Made by a program: the position numbers and the translations under genes. A stretch of 64,000 bases of DNA, from positions 1-64,000 of the forward strand of contig JADJMD010000013.1 in the NCBI GenBank assembly GCA_016709765.1. Reading direction: 5' to 3'. The stretch comes from Ignavibacteriales bacterium. Its GTDB lineage: Bacteria; Bacteroidota; Ignavibacteria; Ignavibacteriales; Ignavibacteriaceae. Positions 9,164 through 18,883 of this stretch are shown here, one piece after another (the first letter of the stretch is position 1; every line of letters starts with the position of its first letter). The notes under the pieces were generated by a model. It had not been told where the DNA came from and did not search any database. It saw nothing but the letters and a program-made list of their open reading frames with translations.

Positions 9164-10639
9164 TTATGGCTGAATACTAAACCAACTTTTAATTCTTTCT
9201 AATTCTAACCCGTTTGATGAATTGTGAAAATATTCATTCTTTGATTTATCATAAAAATAATCTTTACTCCAATCATCCACATTATGAACAATTTGTTCCA
9301 TACCATCTAAAAAAATATCTAGTTCTTCATCAGTCATTGTTGGATGAATCGACATTCTTACCCAACCGGGCTTCTCGGAAAGATCACCGTGATCAATTTT
9401 ATCAGTAATAACTTTAGAATGATTTGGATCAACGTGAAGTAAATAATGCCCATAGGTTCCAGCGCACGAACAACCGCCTCTAACTTGTACACCAAAACGA
9501 TCGTTCAATAATTTTACAATTAAGTTGTAGTGGATATTTTCCACATAAAAAGAAATTGCGCCAAGTCTGTGTTCAATATTTTCAGCAAGTATGTGGAGTG
9601 TTGGAATTTTTTTAAATCTTTTAAATACAACTTTTACAAGTTCTTCCTCCCTAGCTCTAATTTTATCAACACCCATTTTTTCTTTTAACTTTATGCAAAG
9701 TGCTGCTTTAATAGTTTGAAGAAATGCAGGGGTCCCGCCGTCTTCACGGGCTTCTATGTTTGCTACAAATTTATGTTGTCCCCAGGGATTTGTCCAATCA
9801 ACTGTGCCGCCACCAGGTAAATCGGGGACTTTATTTTTATAAAGTTTGGAATCAAAAACTAAAACTCCCGGAGTTCCCGGTCCGCCTAAAAATTTATGAG
9901 GTGAAAAATAAACTGCATCAAGTTTAGCTTCAACATCAGAAGGATGCATATCTATTTTAACGTACGGTGCAGAACAAGCAAAATCTATAAAAGAATAACC
10001 ACCGTACTGATGAATCATTTTTGACAGTTGATAATAATCAGGCTCTATTCCTGTTACGTTTGAAGCCGCAGTAAATGCACCAATTTTTAAGATTCTGTTT
10101 TTATACTTATCTAACTTTTTCTTAAAATCATTAAAATCAACTAAACCGGCTTCGTTGGGATTGATTACAATTACATCCGCAATCGTCTCCAACCATGTTG
10201 TTTGATTTGAATGATGCTCCATATGAGTTATGAATACAACGGGCTTTAATTCTGCAGGAAGTTTTAAATAATCCGCTAGTTGTTCAGGAATTTTTAATCC
10301 AAGCAGCCTTTGGAATTTGCAAATAACAGTAGTCATTCCGGAACCAGCTGTAATTATTATATCATCTTTGCTCGCATTGACGTGCTCTTTAATAATTTTA
10401 TGAGCTTCATGATATGCAAAAGTCATTGTTGTGCCCGTTACACTTGCCTCAGAATGTGTGTTGCCAACAAGTGGGCCAAAAGTCTTGCAAAGTTTTTCTT
10501 CAATAGGCTTATACAATCTTCCGCTTGCAATCCAATCGGCATAAATTAATTTTTTAGCGCCAAATGGTGTTTCAAATGTTGTATCAATTCCGATGATGTT
10601 TTTTCGATATTGTGAAAAATATTCTTCTAATTCACTCAT
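9164..10639 (-). CDS. Aminotransferase class V-fold PLP-dependent enzyme (cysteine desulfurase-like), 491 aa
   Basis: PLP enzyme of fold type I, class V. Visible features: HMEHHSNQTTW near 139-149, the PLP-ring partner aspartate D219 in FIDFACSAPY, the Schiff-base lysine K249 in YFSPHKFLGGPG, and a cysteine loop RGGCSCAGTYGHY (C390, C392) like the mobile catalytic loop of cysteine desulfurases. At 491 residues it is longer than SufS or IscS (about 400), and no suf/isc scaffold gene is adjacent, so it may be a desulfurase of a separate subfamily or another beta-eliminating enzyme. It is divergent from the serine hydrolase gene, with a 118-base shared upstream region. No frameshift is present, unlike its neighbours. 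Confidence 0.85.
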   Translation of the reverse strand: MSELEEYFSQYRKNIIGIDTTFETPFGAKKLIYADWIASGRLYKPIEEKLCKTFGPLVGNTHSEASVTGTTMTFAYHEAHKIIKEHVNASKDDIIITAGSGMTTVICKFQRLLGLKIPEQLADYLKLPAELKPVVFITHMEHHSNQTTWLETIADVIVINPNEAGLVDFNDFKKKLDKYKNRILKIGAFTAASNVTGIEPDYYQLSKMIHQYGGYSFIDFACSAPYVKIDMHPSDVEAKLDAVYFSPHKFLGGPGTPGVLVFDSKLYKNKVPDLPGGGTVDWTNPWGQHKFVANIEAREDGGTPAFLQTIKAALCIKLKEKMGVDKIRAREEELVKVVFKRFKKIPTLHILAENIEHRLGAISFYVENIHYNLIVKLLNDRFGVQVRGGCSCAGTYGHYLLHVDPNHSKVITDKIDHGDLSEKPGWVRMSIHPTMTDEELDIFLDGMEQIVHNVDDWSKDYFYDKSKNEYFHNSSNGLELERIKSWFSIQP

Positions 10640-10757
10640 AATAAACCTTGTTCTTTCTTATGCGAAATATAGTAATTTGTAACAAGGGAATCATTGGATT
10701 TTTTCGGTGAATCTTTTTAATTAAATTTAACAGCCTTTTTACCATTAGGAATATTTT

Positions 10758-11894
10758 ATGAAACGTTTACCACAAAATATTATTTTGATAATATTAATGG
10801 CTATTAGTAGCTATTTCCCACAAAAAAACAGTATTCAATTTAAAGGTGTTGACTCTGTAATCAATAAAGCTATTGATGATAAAGCTTTTCCCGGTGCAGT
10901 TGTATTAGTTTACAAAGATGGGAAGATTATTTATGAAAAACCTTTCGGAAATTTTACTTATGAAAAAACTTCACCAATGGTTACAACGAATACAATTTAC
11001 GATTTAGCCTCGCTTTCAAAAGTAGTTGCCACTGCAACTGCAGCAATGCTTTGTTGTGATAGAAACTTATTTTCGCTCGATGATAAAGTTGTAAAATACA
11101 TTCCTGAGTTTGGCGTTAACGGAAAAGAAAATATAACAATAAGAAATTTGCTGATTCATAATTCAGGATTAACAGCGTGGAAAAAATTTTACGAAAGAAA
11201 TTTAACTCCAAATGAAGTTTTAAAGGAAATTTATTCCTCTGAGTTAGAATATAAAACTGGAGAAAAAACAGTTTATTCTGATTTAGGAATCACAACACTT
11301 GGGAAAATTATTGAAAAAGTAACCGAAAAAACTTTAGATGTTTTTTGTAAAGATGAAATATTTATTCCGCTTAGTATGAACTCGACATTTTACAATCCAA
11401 TTGATTCTGTAAAAAAATTCTGTGCGCCAACCGAAATAGATAATTATTGGAGAATGAAAACTTTACAGGGCGAAGTTCACGATGAAACTTCGGCTATGTT
11501 AAACGGAGTAGCAGGCCACGCAGGATTATTTTCAACTGCTAATGATATTGCAAAACTAATGGATGTATTAATGAATAAAGGAAAGTTGGGTAACAAACAG
11601 TTTATTCAGCAGAGCACAGTTGAGTATTTTACAAAAAAGTATTCTAATGAAAGCTCAAGGGCAATTGGTTGGGATACTAAATCAGAAACTGGCTCATCAT
11701 CAGGGGATTACTTTTCTTCAAATTCCTTTGGTCACACAGGCTTTACAGGCACTTCTATTTGGGCTGATCCTGAACGTAATTTATTTGTCGTGTTTTTAAC
11801 TAATCGTGTTTATCCAACAAGAGAAAATGGTAAATTAGGAAAAGTACGCCCGGAACTTCATAACACAATTATTAAATGTTTAGAAAAGAATTAA
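10758..11894 (+). CDS. Serine hydrolase, beta-lactamase/class C PBP family
   Basis: Penicillin-binding-protein-like hydrolase of the beta-lactamase (PF00144) type, 378 residues. The N-terminus MKRLPQNIILIILMAISSYF is a signal sequence or anchor. The active-site triad of motifs is present: S85-L-S-K88 (SxxK), Y173-S-D (YxN equivalent) and H326-T-G (KTG equivalent). The gene ends in TAATG, sharing one base with the GH3 gene, so the two are translated as a unit. In Bacteroidota similar serine hydrolase and GH3 modules occur as fusions (recalled family knowledge), so a joint role in peptidoglycan or muropeptide turnover in the periplasm is plausible. The exact substrate is unproven. Confidence 0.85.
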   Translation: MKRLPQNIILIILMAISSYFPQKNSIQFKGVDSVINKAIDDKAFPGAVVLVYKDGKIIYEKPFGNFTYEKTSPMVTTNTIYDLASLSKVVATATAAMLCCDRNLFSLDDKVVKYIPEFGVNGKENITIRNLLIHNSGLTAWKKFYERNLTPNEVLKEIYSSELEYKTGEKTVYSDLGITTLGKIIEKVTEKTLDVFCKDEIFIPLSMNSTFYNPIDSVKKFCAPTEIDNYWRMKTLQGEVHDETSAMLNGVAGHAGLFSTANDIAKLMDVLMNKGKLGNKQFIQQSTVEYFTKKYSNESSRAIGWDTKSETGSSSGDYFSSNSFGHTGFTGTSIWADPERNLFVVFLTNRVYPTRENGKLGKVRPELHNTIIKCLEKN

Positions 11895-13719
11895 TGAAGA
11901 ATAGTTTATCTGCCAAAACAAATTTTGGTTTTTTAAGTTTAATTGTATTCCAATTCTTAGTTTTATTTTTACCAGCAATTAATAGTGATGCAAATTCATT
12001 TCTGAGAGAAGAGAATAAAACATTTCTAAAAAATAAGGTTTCAAAATCAACAAATATTTTTGATTTAACCGATGAAGATAAAAAGTGGGTTGATAAAACA
12101 TTGGCATCAATGACGTTGTATGACAAATGCACTCAAATATTTATGCCTGCCATGTTTGGTAAAACTCTCAAACAATCTTCAAAAGAATTTAAATTTGCTA
12201 AAGAATTAGTTCAGGTTCATGGTATTGGTGGAATTGTAATCTCAACCGGTGATGTTGACGAAACAGCATCAATGATAAGCGAGTTACAAAAAAGTTCAAA
12301 CATTCCTTTGCTTGTTGCCGCAGATTTTGAGAATGGAATTGGTATGCGAATGAATGCATCAAATACTTTTCCGCATAGCATGGCAGTTGGTTCTACAAAT
12401 AATACAGATTACGCATATCAAACTGGCAAAGCAACCGCTATTGAAGCGCTTATGCTTGGTGTTAACTTTAATTTTGCACCTGTTGCTGATGTAAATAATA
12501 ATCCTGGAAATCCGGTAATAAATCTTCGCTCTTATTCTGAAAATAAAAATATCGTAACGGATTTTTGTAAATCATATATCGAAGGTTCAATTGACGGTGG
12601 AGTTATCCCAACAGCAAAACATTTTCCGGGTCACGGTAATACAAGAATAGATTCACATTACGATATGCCCGTTATTTGGGGCACAAAAGCTTATTTATAT
12701 GAAAATGAATTGCTGCCGTTTATAAAACTAATCGAAAATAATGTCCCCGCTATTATGGTTGGACATTTAAATGTGCCTGCGTTTGAGCCAAACAAAAATT
12801 TACCGGCTTCCCTTTCTAATAACATCATAACTAAACTTTTAAGAGAAGAACTTGGATACAAAGGTTTAATAATTACAGACGCTCTAGATATGAAAGCTGT
12901 AACAAAATATTTTTCTGATGGAGAAGCTTGTGTTCAAGCTTTTAAAGCTGGAAATGATATTATACTTATGCCCCCAAATATAAAAGATGGGATCACTTCT
13001 ATATATAAAGCTGTAAAATCAGGAGAGATTTCTAAAGAAAGATTAGATGAAAGTGTTAGAAAGATATTATCATCAAAAAGATGGCTTAAGCTTGATAAAA
13101 ATAATTTTAAGAAGAATATCAAACTTCCTAAACGAATAAGAATAGAAGAACACTATAAATTATCAAAAACTATTGCAGAAAATTCTATCGCCGTTATTAA
13201 GATGGATGATAATCTCCTTCCATTAGATTCGTCAAAATATATTAAGACACTTTTAGTAGATATCACAAATAGAAGCACAATGAAGAGTGCATATTTTAGC
13301 AATATCTACAATAATAGTTTTCCTATTTACAGTAAGACAACGCTAACAAGTGATTCTAAAAACTCTGATTATCAATTTTCTTTGGATATTGCAAAGGACT
13401 GCGAACTAATAATTGTTGCCTCTTATTTCTATATTAGAAATGATATTAATGGCAAATCATTATCAGATGCACAATTAAATTTTATAGATAAAATTATAGC
13501 TCTAAACAATAAGGTTATAATAATTAGTTTTGAAAACCCTTATATACTTTCTCTTTTCCCAAACGCAAAAAATTTATTTGCACATTTAGTAATACGGATA
13601 CATCCCAAAGAGCAGCTTTAAATCTGCTGAAGGGTTCTATCAAATCTAACGGCAGGTTGCCAATTACAATTCCTAATACAGAATTTAAAATTGGCTTTCA
13701 ATGGAAACCAAACATTTGA
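11894..13719 (+). CDS. Glycoside hydrolase family 3, NagZ-like beta-N-acetylhexosaminidase (frameshift near C-terminus)
   Basis: Retaining GH3 enzyme expected to release N-acetylglucosamine from peptidoglycan or muropeptides. The start chosen is ATG 11894, overlapping the upstream stop; an ATG six codons earlier (11876) is less likely. A signal/anchor segment (FGFLSLIVFQFLVLFLPA) precedes the TIM barrel. Visible motifs: AADFENGIGMRM, KHFPGHGNTRIDSH (the NagZ-type His/Asp loop) and nucleophile D329 in ITDALDMKAV. The reading frame meets an early stop at 13619, but one extra T in ATTTAG near 13590 gives FSNTDTSQRAALNLLKGSI, a normal GH3 C-terminal domain end, with stop TGA 13717-13719 and about 608 residues. 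Exported, probably periplasmic. Confidence 0.85.
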
Positions 13720-13742
13720 TTTTATAAATAAACGAGGCCGCT

Positions 13743-14845
13743 ATGATTAAATTATTAACAACTTGCATAACCGTTATTCTTTTTATCTCCTGCAACTCTG
13801 ATTCAGAACCACAATCATCAAAAATTAACTTACCTTCAGGATTTATGATTGAAGTTTACGCTTCTGATGTCCCAAACGCTCGCTCAATGGTACTTAGTCC
13901 CAATGGTATTTTATATGTTGGTACAAGAAACGCCGGAAATGTTTATGCTTTGGTTGATAGCAATAATGATTTTAAAGTTGATGAAATATTTACAATTGCA
14001 ACCGGGCTTGATATGCCAAACGGAGTCGATTTGAAAGATAGTGATTTATATGTAGCTGAAGTTAGCAGACTAATTAAGTTCGCAGATATTGATAACAATT
14101 TTAAAAACAATCCGACTTACACAGTTGTACGTGATGATTTTCCAACAGATAGAAGTCACGGTTGGAAGTTTATAAAATTTAGTCCTGACGGAAAACTTTA
14201 TGTATCGATTGGCGCACCATGTAATATTTGTTTAATGGAAAATGAAGATGAGCGATACGCAACAATATCAAGAATGAATGCTGATGGAAGCGACTTTGAA
14301 GTTTATGCAAAAGGAATAAGAAACACTGTTGGCTTTGATTGGCAGCCAACCACAAATGAATTATGGTTTACTGATAACGGTAGAGATTTGTTGGGTGATA
14401 ATATTCCCCCGGATGAATTAAATCACGCTCAAACAAAAGGATTGCATTTTGGTTATCCATTTTTGCATGGAAAAATATTTTGGATCCTGAATTTGGTGCA
14501 CAAGCCGATACTTCAGCTTATACAAAACCAGTTCAAGAACTTGGTCCTCATGTCGCGGCATTAGGAATGGAGTTTTATACCGGACAAATGTTTCCTATAG
14601 AATATCACAATCAAATATTCATTGCCGAGCATGGAAGCTGGAACAGAAGTCAAAAAATCGGATATAGAATTTCCTTAGTAAGATTAAATGAGAGTAATTC
14701 AGTTAGTTACGAAACATTCGCAGATGGCTGGCTAAATGGAGATACGGTTTCTGGTCGCCCTGTTGATATTGAACTAATGCCGGATGGTTCAATGCTTGTT
14801 TCGGATGACTATGCTGATTGTATTTATAGAATTAGTTATAAATGA
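13743..14845 (+). CDS. Glucose/sorbosone dehydrogenase-like beta-propeller lipoprotein (one frameshift)
   Basis: Six-bladed propeller protein of the PQQ-dependent sugar dehydrogenase/sorbosone dehydrogenase family, with a lipoprotein signal (LFISC, cysteine at residue 17). Motifs include GFMIEVYASDVPNARSM, VGTRNAGNVYAL, DRSHGWKFIKFSPDGKLY, GIRNTVGFDWQP, WFTDNGRDLLGD with PPDELN, and IFIAEHGSWNRS, which carry the conserved cofactor and calcium region residues of this fold. The frame breaks near 14475 in GGAAAAATATT; one more A reads HGKNILDPEFGAQ and restores about 368 residues to the stop at 14845. Many such genes lack proven PQQ chemistry, so the activity is inferred from family. It follows the GH3 gene by 23 bases. 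Confidence 0.8.
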
Positions 14846-14849
14846 AGCT

Positions 14850-15425
14850 ATGAGTAAATATTTTATGCTAATTGTATTTAATAAACCATTTAACGTTTTA
14901 TGCCAATTTACAGATAAAGAAAAGCGAAAAACTTTATCAGATTTTATTGATATAAAAAATATTTATGCTGCTGGCAGATTAGATTTTGATAGCGAAGGAC
15001 TTGTGATTTTAACTGATGATGGGAAATTGCAAAATGTAATTTCAGATCCCAAGCATAAATTAGAAAAAACTTATTGGGTTCAAGTTGAAGGAATTCCAAG
15101 CAATGAATCTCTAAACAAACTTAGAAAAGGTATTTTACTTAAAGACGGAGTGACAAAACCAGTAAAAATAAGAACTTTACCAGCACCCAAAATTTGGGAA
15201 AGAAATCCACCAATTAGAGTTCGCAAAAATATCCCAACTAGCTGGATTGAATTAAAAATTAATGAAGGAAAAAATAGACAAGTTAGAAGGATGACAGCAG
15301 CAATTGGTCATCCAACTTTAAGATTAATCAGATATTCTGTTGGCGACTGGAATATTAATAATTTAAATATAGGCGAATATAAAATTATTAATTTTCTTCA
15401 GATGGAGAAAAGAATTTTTTCTTAA
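14850..15425 (+). CDS. rluE: 23S rRNA pseudouridine synthase, RluE/RsuA family
   Basis: Converts uridine to pseudouridine in rRNA; the short RluE-type version lacking an S4 domain, 191 residues from ATG 14850. A longer frame opens at 14784 but that part overlaps the upstream dehydrogenase, whose stop is at 14845. The catalytic aspartate is D45 in AAGRLDFDSEGLVILT; other family motifs are LEKTYWVQVEG, ELKINEGKNRQVRRMTAAIGHPTLRLIR near the C-terminus (seen as two adjacent blocks). The 3' end overlaps convergently with the DUF4126 gene by 38 bases. The exact target base is inferred from similarity to RluE, not shown. Confidence 0.85.
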   Translation: MSKYFMLIVFNKPFNVLCQFTDKEKRKTLSDFIDIKNIYAAGRLDFDSEGLVILTDDGKLQNVISDPKHKLEKTYWVQVEGIPSNESLNKLRKGILLKDGVTKPVKIRTLPAPKIWERNPPIRVRKNIPTSWIELKINEGKNRQVRRMTAAIGHPTLRLIRYSVGDWNINNLNIGEYKIINFLQMEKRIFS

Positions 15426-15957
15426 TCATAAACGATAAATAAACAATCATAATTCCTACAATAATTACAGCAACGGCTGGAATAAAAATAGCAATAATAG
15501 ATAATGTGATTGAGCTGCCTGCTTCAACAGTTGAAACAACCGGATTACCAACACCTCCTGTAATTGCAGAAGATTTAAGTCTGATCAATCCAGTAGCAGC
15601 ATGAATAGTTCCCGCCATTCCACCACCTGCAATCAATGCTAGCGACCATTTTATTAAAGGAGGAAAATCTGTAACAACTGCTCCGCTCAAAACAATGCCG
15701 GCAAATATTGCAAGTGGATGATTAATTGCGTCTAAAAAATTATCAACCCACGGAATGTAGTAACTGAATACCTCAACCACTGTAGCAACTGCAAAAAGTA
15801 TAAGCGCAGGCAGAGTTCCTATCCAGCCAAAATATGTTGATAATTCCAAGTTACCACTATATGCTGCAATTGAAGCAACTAGAAAAGGAATAAAAATTCT
15901 AAACCCAACTGCTGCCGCAAGCCCGATACCAATGAAAATACTTAATACCAATTCCAT
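15388..15957 (-). CDS. DUF4126 domain-containing membrane protein
   Basis: Small integral membrane protein of 189 residues with about five or six hydrophobic helices. It starts MELVLSIFIGIGLAAAVGFRIFIPFL, with glycine-rich helices GGGMAGTIHAATGLIR and a basic, charged tail (MIKKKFFSPSEEN). This pattern fits DUF4126, whose function is not known. It is encoded 21 bases downstream of cydB on the same strand and may be cotranscribed with the bd oxidase. Its 3' end overlaps rluE on the opposite strand. Confidence 0.8.
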   Translation of the reverse strand: MELVLSIFIGIGLAAAVGFRIFIPFLVASIAAYSGNLELSTYFGWIGTLPALILFAVATVVEVFSYYIPWVDNFLDAINHPLAIFAGIVLSGAVVTDFPPLIKWSLALIAGGGMAGTIHAATGLIRLKSSAITGGVGNPVVSTVEAGSSITLSIIAIFIPAVAVIIVGIMIVYLSFMIKKKFFSPSEEN

Positions 15958-15978
15958 AGGAAATACTTTCTATAAAAT

Positions 15979-17007
15979 TTAGTAACTCATATTTGTTAGT
16001 TTTACTTTCCCGCGGAAAATCCAATAGATACTTATTGTGTATGCAAGTACAAAAGGAATTCCACTTAACGCAATTATAAGCATAATATTTAATGTTTTTT
16101 GAGATGAAGCTGCATTGTAAATATTTAAACTGAAGTCAGGATTATTTGATGCAAGCACAAAATTTGGGAAAACACCAAAGGCAAATAAAGCAAGCAAAGC
16201 TGCTATCGATGCGCAGGAAGAAAGAAATGCTAGAAAATCTTTTCCTTTAGAAATTTCTCTTGGGATGTTTGCGATTGCTAACATATTTAAAACTGCAAGA
16301 ATAAAAAGTGCAGGTAATTCTTTAAAATGCTGAATCATATGTGGGTAATAAATTAAGGTTGCCATTGTTGTTGTGATATAACAAATAATAAAAAATATTA
16401 TTGTGTTGTTCACCCAACTTCTTAATTTATTATGGAGATCCCCTTCAGTTTTCATCACACCGTAAATTGCACCATGCATCATAAATAGAGATACAGTTGT
16501 AATACCAACCAATATTGTATATGGATTTATAAGTGTCCAAAATGTTCCGATAAATTCTTTATCCGGTCCAAGTGGAACTCCGGTAATTAAATTTGCAACT
16601 GTAACTCCGGCAAGAAAAGCTATAAAAATACTTGCAACACTAAAGGCAACATCCCACATTTGCCGCCACCATTTCATTGGGCGCTTACTTCTAAATTCTA
16701 TAGCAACTGCTCTAAAAATCAACATAAATAGTAACATCATAAAAGCAGAATAAAATCCTGAAAAAACAGTTGCGTAAACATGTGGAAACGCTGCAAATAA
16801 TGCTCCTCCGCCCGTTACAAGCCAAACTTCATTTCCATCCCACACAGGTCCTATAGAGTTTATCATGATTCTTCTGTCCAAATCATCTTTAACAAGCAGA
16901 TGTAGTGCGCCAACACCTAAATCGAATCCATCAAGTATTGCATAGCCAACTAAAAGAATTCCGATTAAGAAGAACCATATTGTATTTAAATCAAAAGTAA
17001 ATTCCAT
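15979..17007 (-). CDS. cydB: Cytochrome bd ubiquinol oxidase subunit II
   Basis: Second subunit of the cytoplasmic-membrane bd-type terminal oxidase, which reduces O2 with quinol electrons at high affinity. It has 342 residues, starts MEFTFDLNTIWFFLIGILLVGYAILDGFDLGVG (read as consecutive blocks), the conserved N-terminal helix with the GFDLG motif, and contains GPVWDGNEVWLVTGGGALFAAFP, the family signature. About eight to nine hydrophobic helices are present. It starts 10 bases after cydA stops, so the two are one operon. No cydX-like small gene was recognised. Confidence 0.95.
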   Translation of the reverse strand: MEFTFDLNTIWFFLIGILLVGYAILDGFDLGVGALHLLVKDDLDRRIMINSIGPVWDGNEVWLVTGGGALFAAFPHVYATVFSGFYSAFMMLLFMLIFRAVAIEFRSKRPMKWWRQMWDVAFSVASIFIAFLAGVTVANLITGVPLGPDKEFIGTFWTLINPYTILVGITTVSLFMMHGAIYGVMKTEGDLHNKLRSWVNNTIIFFIICYITTTMATLIYYPHMIQHFKELPALFILAVLNMLAIANIPREISKGKDFLAFLSSCASIAALLALFAFGVFPNFVLASNNPDFSLNIYNAASSQKTLNIMLIIALSGIPFVLAYTISIYWIFRGKVKLTNMSY

Positions 17008-17017
17008 ATTTCAACCT

Positions 17018-18376
17018 CTAAGCTTTTGGATGCCCAATTTCTGATGGAATTGAATCAACATCTTCGGGGCCATGCTGAATTTTTTCATTCAGCAAATAAA
17101 TGAATAAGATGAACAAACCAATATATATCAAAGTGAAAAGAATTAGCGAAAACCAAACTTGTCCAGCCTCAACAGCTTTTGACAACCCTTCTGAGGTTCG
17201 AAGTAGTCCGTAAACGATCCATGGCTGCCTTCCTACTTCGGCTGTTATCCACCCAATTTGATTGGCAATTTGGGGTAACAAAACTGAGAAGACAAAAATC
17301 CACAGCAGCCATCTTTGTTTAAATAAAGTACCACGCCACCAAAAAAACACTCCAAGTAAACTTATAGCAATCAAACTAAAACCAATGGCAACCATTAAAT
17401 GATACGCCTGGAAAACAATATTAACTGGTGGTCTATCTTTTTCTCTGAATGAGTTTAAGCCAGTTACTCTTGTATTAGTATCAAAACCAATTAAATAACT
17501 TAACATTCCAGGTAAAGCAATTCCGAAATTCACTTTTTGATTTTCGCTATCAACCCAGCCAAATAAATAAAGCGGAGCTTTAGTTTGATCATCAAAGACA
17601 GCTTCCATAGCGGCAAGTTTTGCAGGTTGATTTTCGCTCACACCAACAGCGCTTCTATGCCCCGTAACCAACTGGAAAAGTGAAGCAATCATTACCACAA
17701 TTAAGGCAATTTTTATCGAAGCTTTTGCAAAACGAATGTGTCTGTCTTTTAAAAGATAATATGCACTTATGCTAATGATTAGAAATGCACCGGCGAGCCA
17801 TGCACCAGAAACAACATGAGAAAGTCTATCAACAGAAGATGGATTAAAAACCATTGCCCAAAAATCTACAATTTCTGCGCGAGCATTTATTCCTTCTCCA
17901 ACAATATGAAAACCTGTTGGGGTTTGTTGCCACGAGTTTGCAACTACAATCCACACGGCACTAAACATTGAGCCAAGTGAAACCATAATAGTTGAAAAGA
18001 AATGCATCTTTGGACCAACTTTATCCCATCCAAAAACTAATACAGCTAGAAAACCGGACTCCAGAAAGAAAGCAAAAATGCCTTCTGCAGCTAACGCACT
18101 TCCAAATACATCGCCAACAAAACGTGAGTATGTTGCCCAGTTAGTTCCAAATTCAAACTCCATCACAATCCCTGTTGCAACACCGATAGCAAAAGTTAAA
18201 GCAAAAACCTTAACCCAAAATTTTGTCATGTTTTCAAAGAATTTGTCTTTTGTTTTAAGATACATTCCTTCCATAATCACAAGTATAATGGCAATACCAA
18301 TGCTTAGTGGAGGATAGATATAATGGAAAGCGATAGTGAAAGCAAATTGAATTCGAGAAAGTATTTCAACATCCAT
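17018..18376 (-). CDS. cydA: Cytochrome bd ubiquinol oxidase subunit I
   Basis: Haem-carrying subunit of the bd oxidase, 452 residues. I place the start at ATG 18376 (MDVEILSRIQFAFTIAFHYI), preceded by AGG at a suitable distance; an upstream TTG at 18409 would add 11 residues not typical of the family. H18 in AFHYIYPP corresponds to the haem b595 axial histidine. Further motifs are GVATGIVMEFEFGTNW, WQQTPTGF, GHRSAVGVSENQPAKLAAMEA (two adjacent blocks) and GRQPWIVYGLLRTSEG. The quinol loop appears to be the short form. The oxidase suggests respiration under low oxygen or protection of oxygen-sensitive enzymes. Confidence 0.95.
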   Translation of the reverse strand: MDVEILSRIQFAFTIAFHYIYPPLSIGIAIILVIMEGMYLKTKDKFFENMTKFWVKVFALTFAIGVATGIVMEFEFGTNWATYSRFVGDVFGSALAAEGIFAFFLESGFLAVLVFGWDKVGPKMHFFSTIMVSLGSMFSAVWIVVANSWQQTPTGFHIVGEGINARAEIVDFWAMVFNPSSVDRLSHVVSGAWLAGAFLIISISAYYLLKDRHIRFAKASIKIALIVVMIASLFQLVTGHRSAVGVSENQPAKLAAMEAVFDDQTKAPLYLFGWVDSENQKVNFGIALPGMLSYLIGFDTNTRVTGLNSFREKDRPPVNIVFQAYHLMVAIGFSLIAISLLGVFFWWRGTLFKQRWLLWIFVFSVLLPQIANQIGWITAEVGRQPWIVYGLLRTSEGLSKAVEAGQVWFSLILFTLIYIGLFILFIYLLNEKIQHGPEDVDSIPSEIGHPKA

Positions 18377-18513
18377 AAATAACCTAAAAGTGTTTGAATC
18401 GTAATTCAAATTAGTAAAAATGATTTTGAATGAAAAACAAAATACATTTAGATATTGATAACTGTTGCATATTATTCAAATTTAAAGACTTAGATTATTT
18501 AGATAAGTCCAAA

Positions 18514-18852
18514 TTATTTTTTCTCAAATAATTTTAATTTATCCGCAAATTCTGATGCAAAGTTATCAAACATTTTTGCTGGTTCAGGATTGCTAGTTGA
18601 TTTTCGGTAAGTATCACCAAGCTTTAAAATCATTTGGTAAAAATGCAAATTCATATCTTCAACAAGCATGTCCTTTGTCCAAAGATCGATACCAAGCGTA
18701 ACATTATCTGCCTTATCCCAAAGAGATAGCATTATTGTTTTGGCTTCTTTCATTCCTTTAAATTCAGCATCATCAGCTTGCCATTCAATTTTTTCAGGCA
18801 TTTTTTTATCATCAAGCTGAATTTTAAAAGATATGTTGGATGTTTTACTCAT
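18514..18852 (-). CDS. gldC: Gliding motility-associated protein GldC
   Basis: Small cytosolic protein of 112 residues matching the GldC family: SFKIQLDDKKMPEKIEWQA, a central MLSLWDKADNVTLGIDLWTKDM block and a C-terminal helix MFDNFASEFADKLKLFEKK. In Flavobacterium johnsoniae GldC is linked to gliding, although its biochemical role is unclear. No gldB or other gld gene is adjacent here. The family is widespread in Bacteroidota-related lineages, including many that do not glide. It lies between cydA and the nuclease gene, all on the minus strand. Confidence 0.85.
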   Translation of the reverse strand: MSKTSNISFKIQLDDKKMPEKIEWQADDAEFKGMKEAKTIMLSLWDKADNVTLGIDLWTKDMLVEDMNLHFYQMILKLGDTYRKSTSNPEPAKMFDNFASEFADKLKLFEKK

Positions 18853-18883
18853 TTAATTTCTTTCTATTATTTATTTAGTACTT

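Noticed and set aside
18377..18409. An upstream start for cydA at TTG 18409
   Set aside because: The eleven extra residues are not typical of CydA, while ATG 18376 has an AGG site and puts the haem-ligand histidine at position 18.
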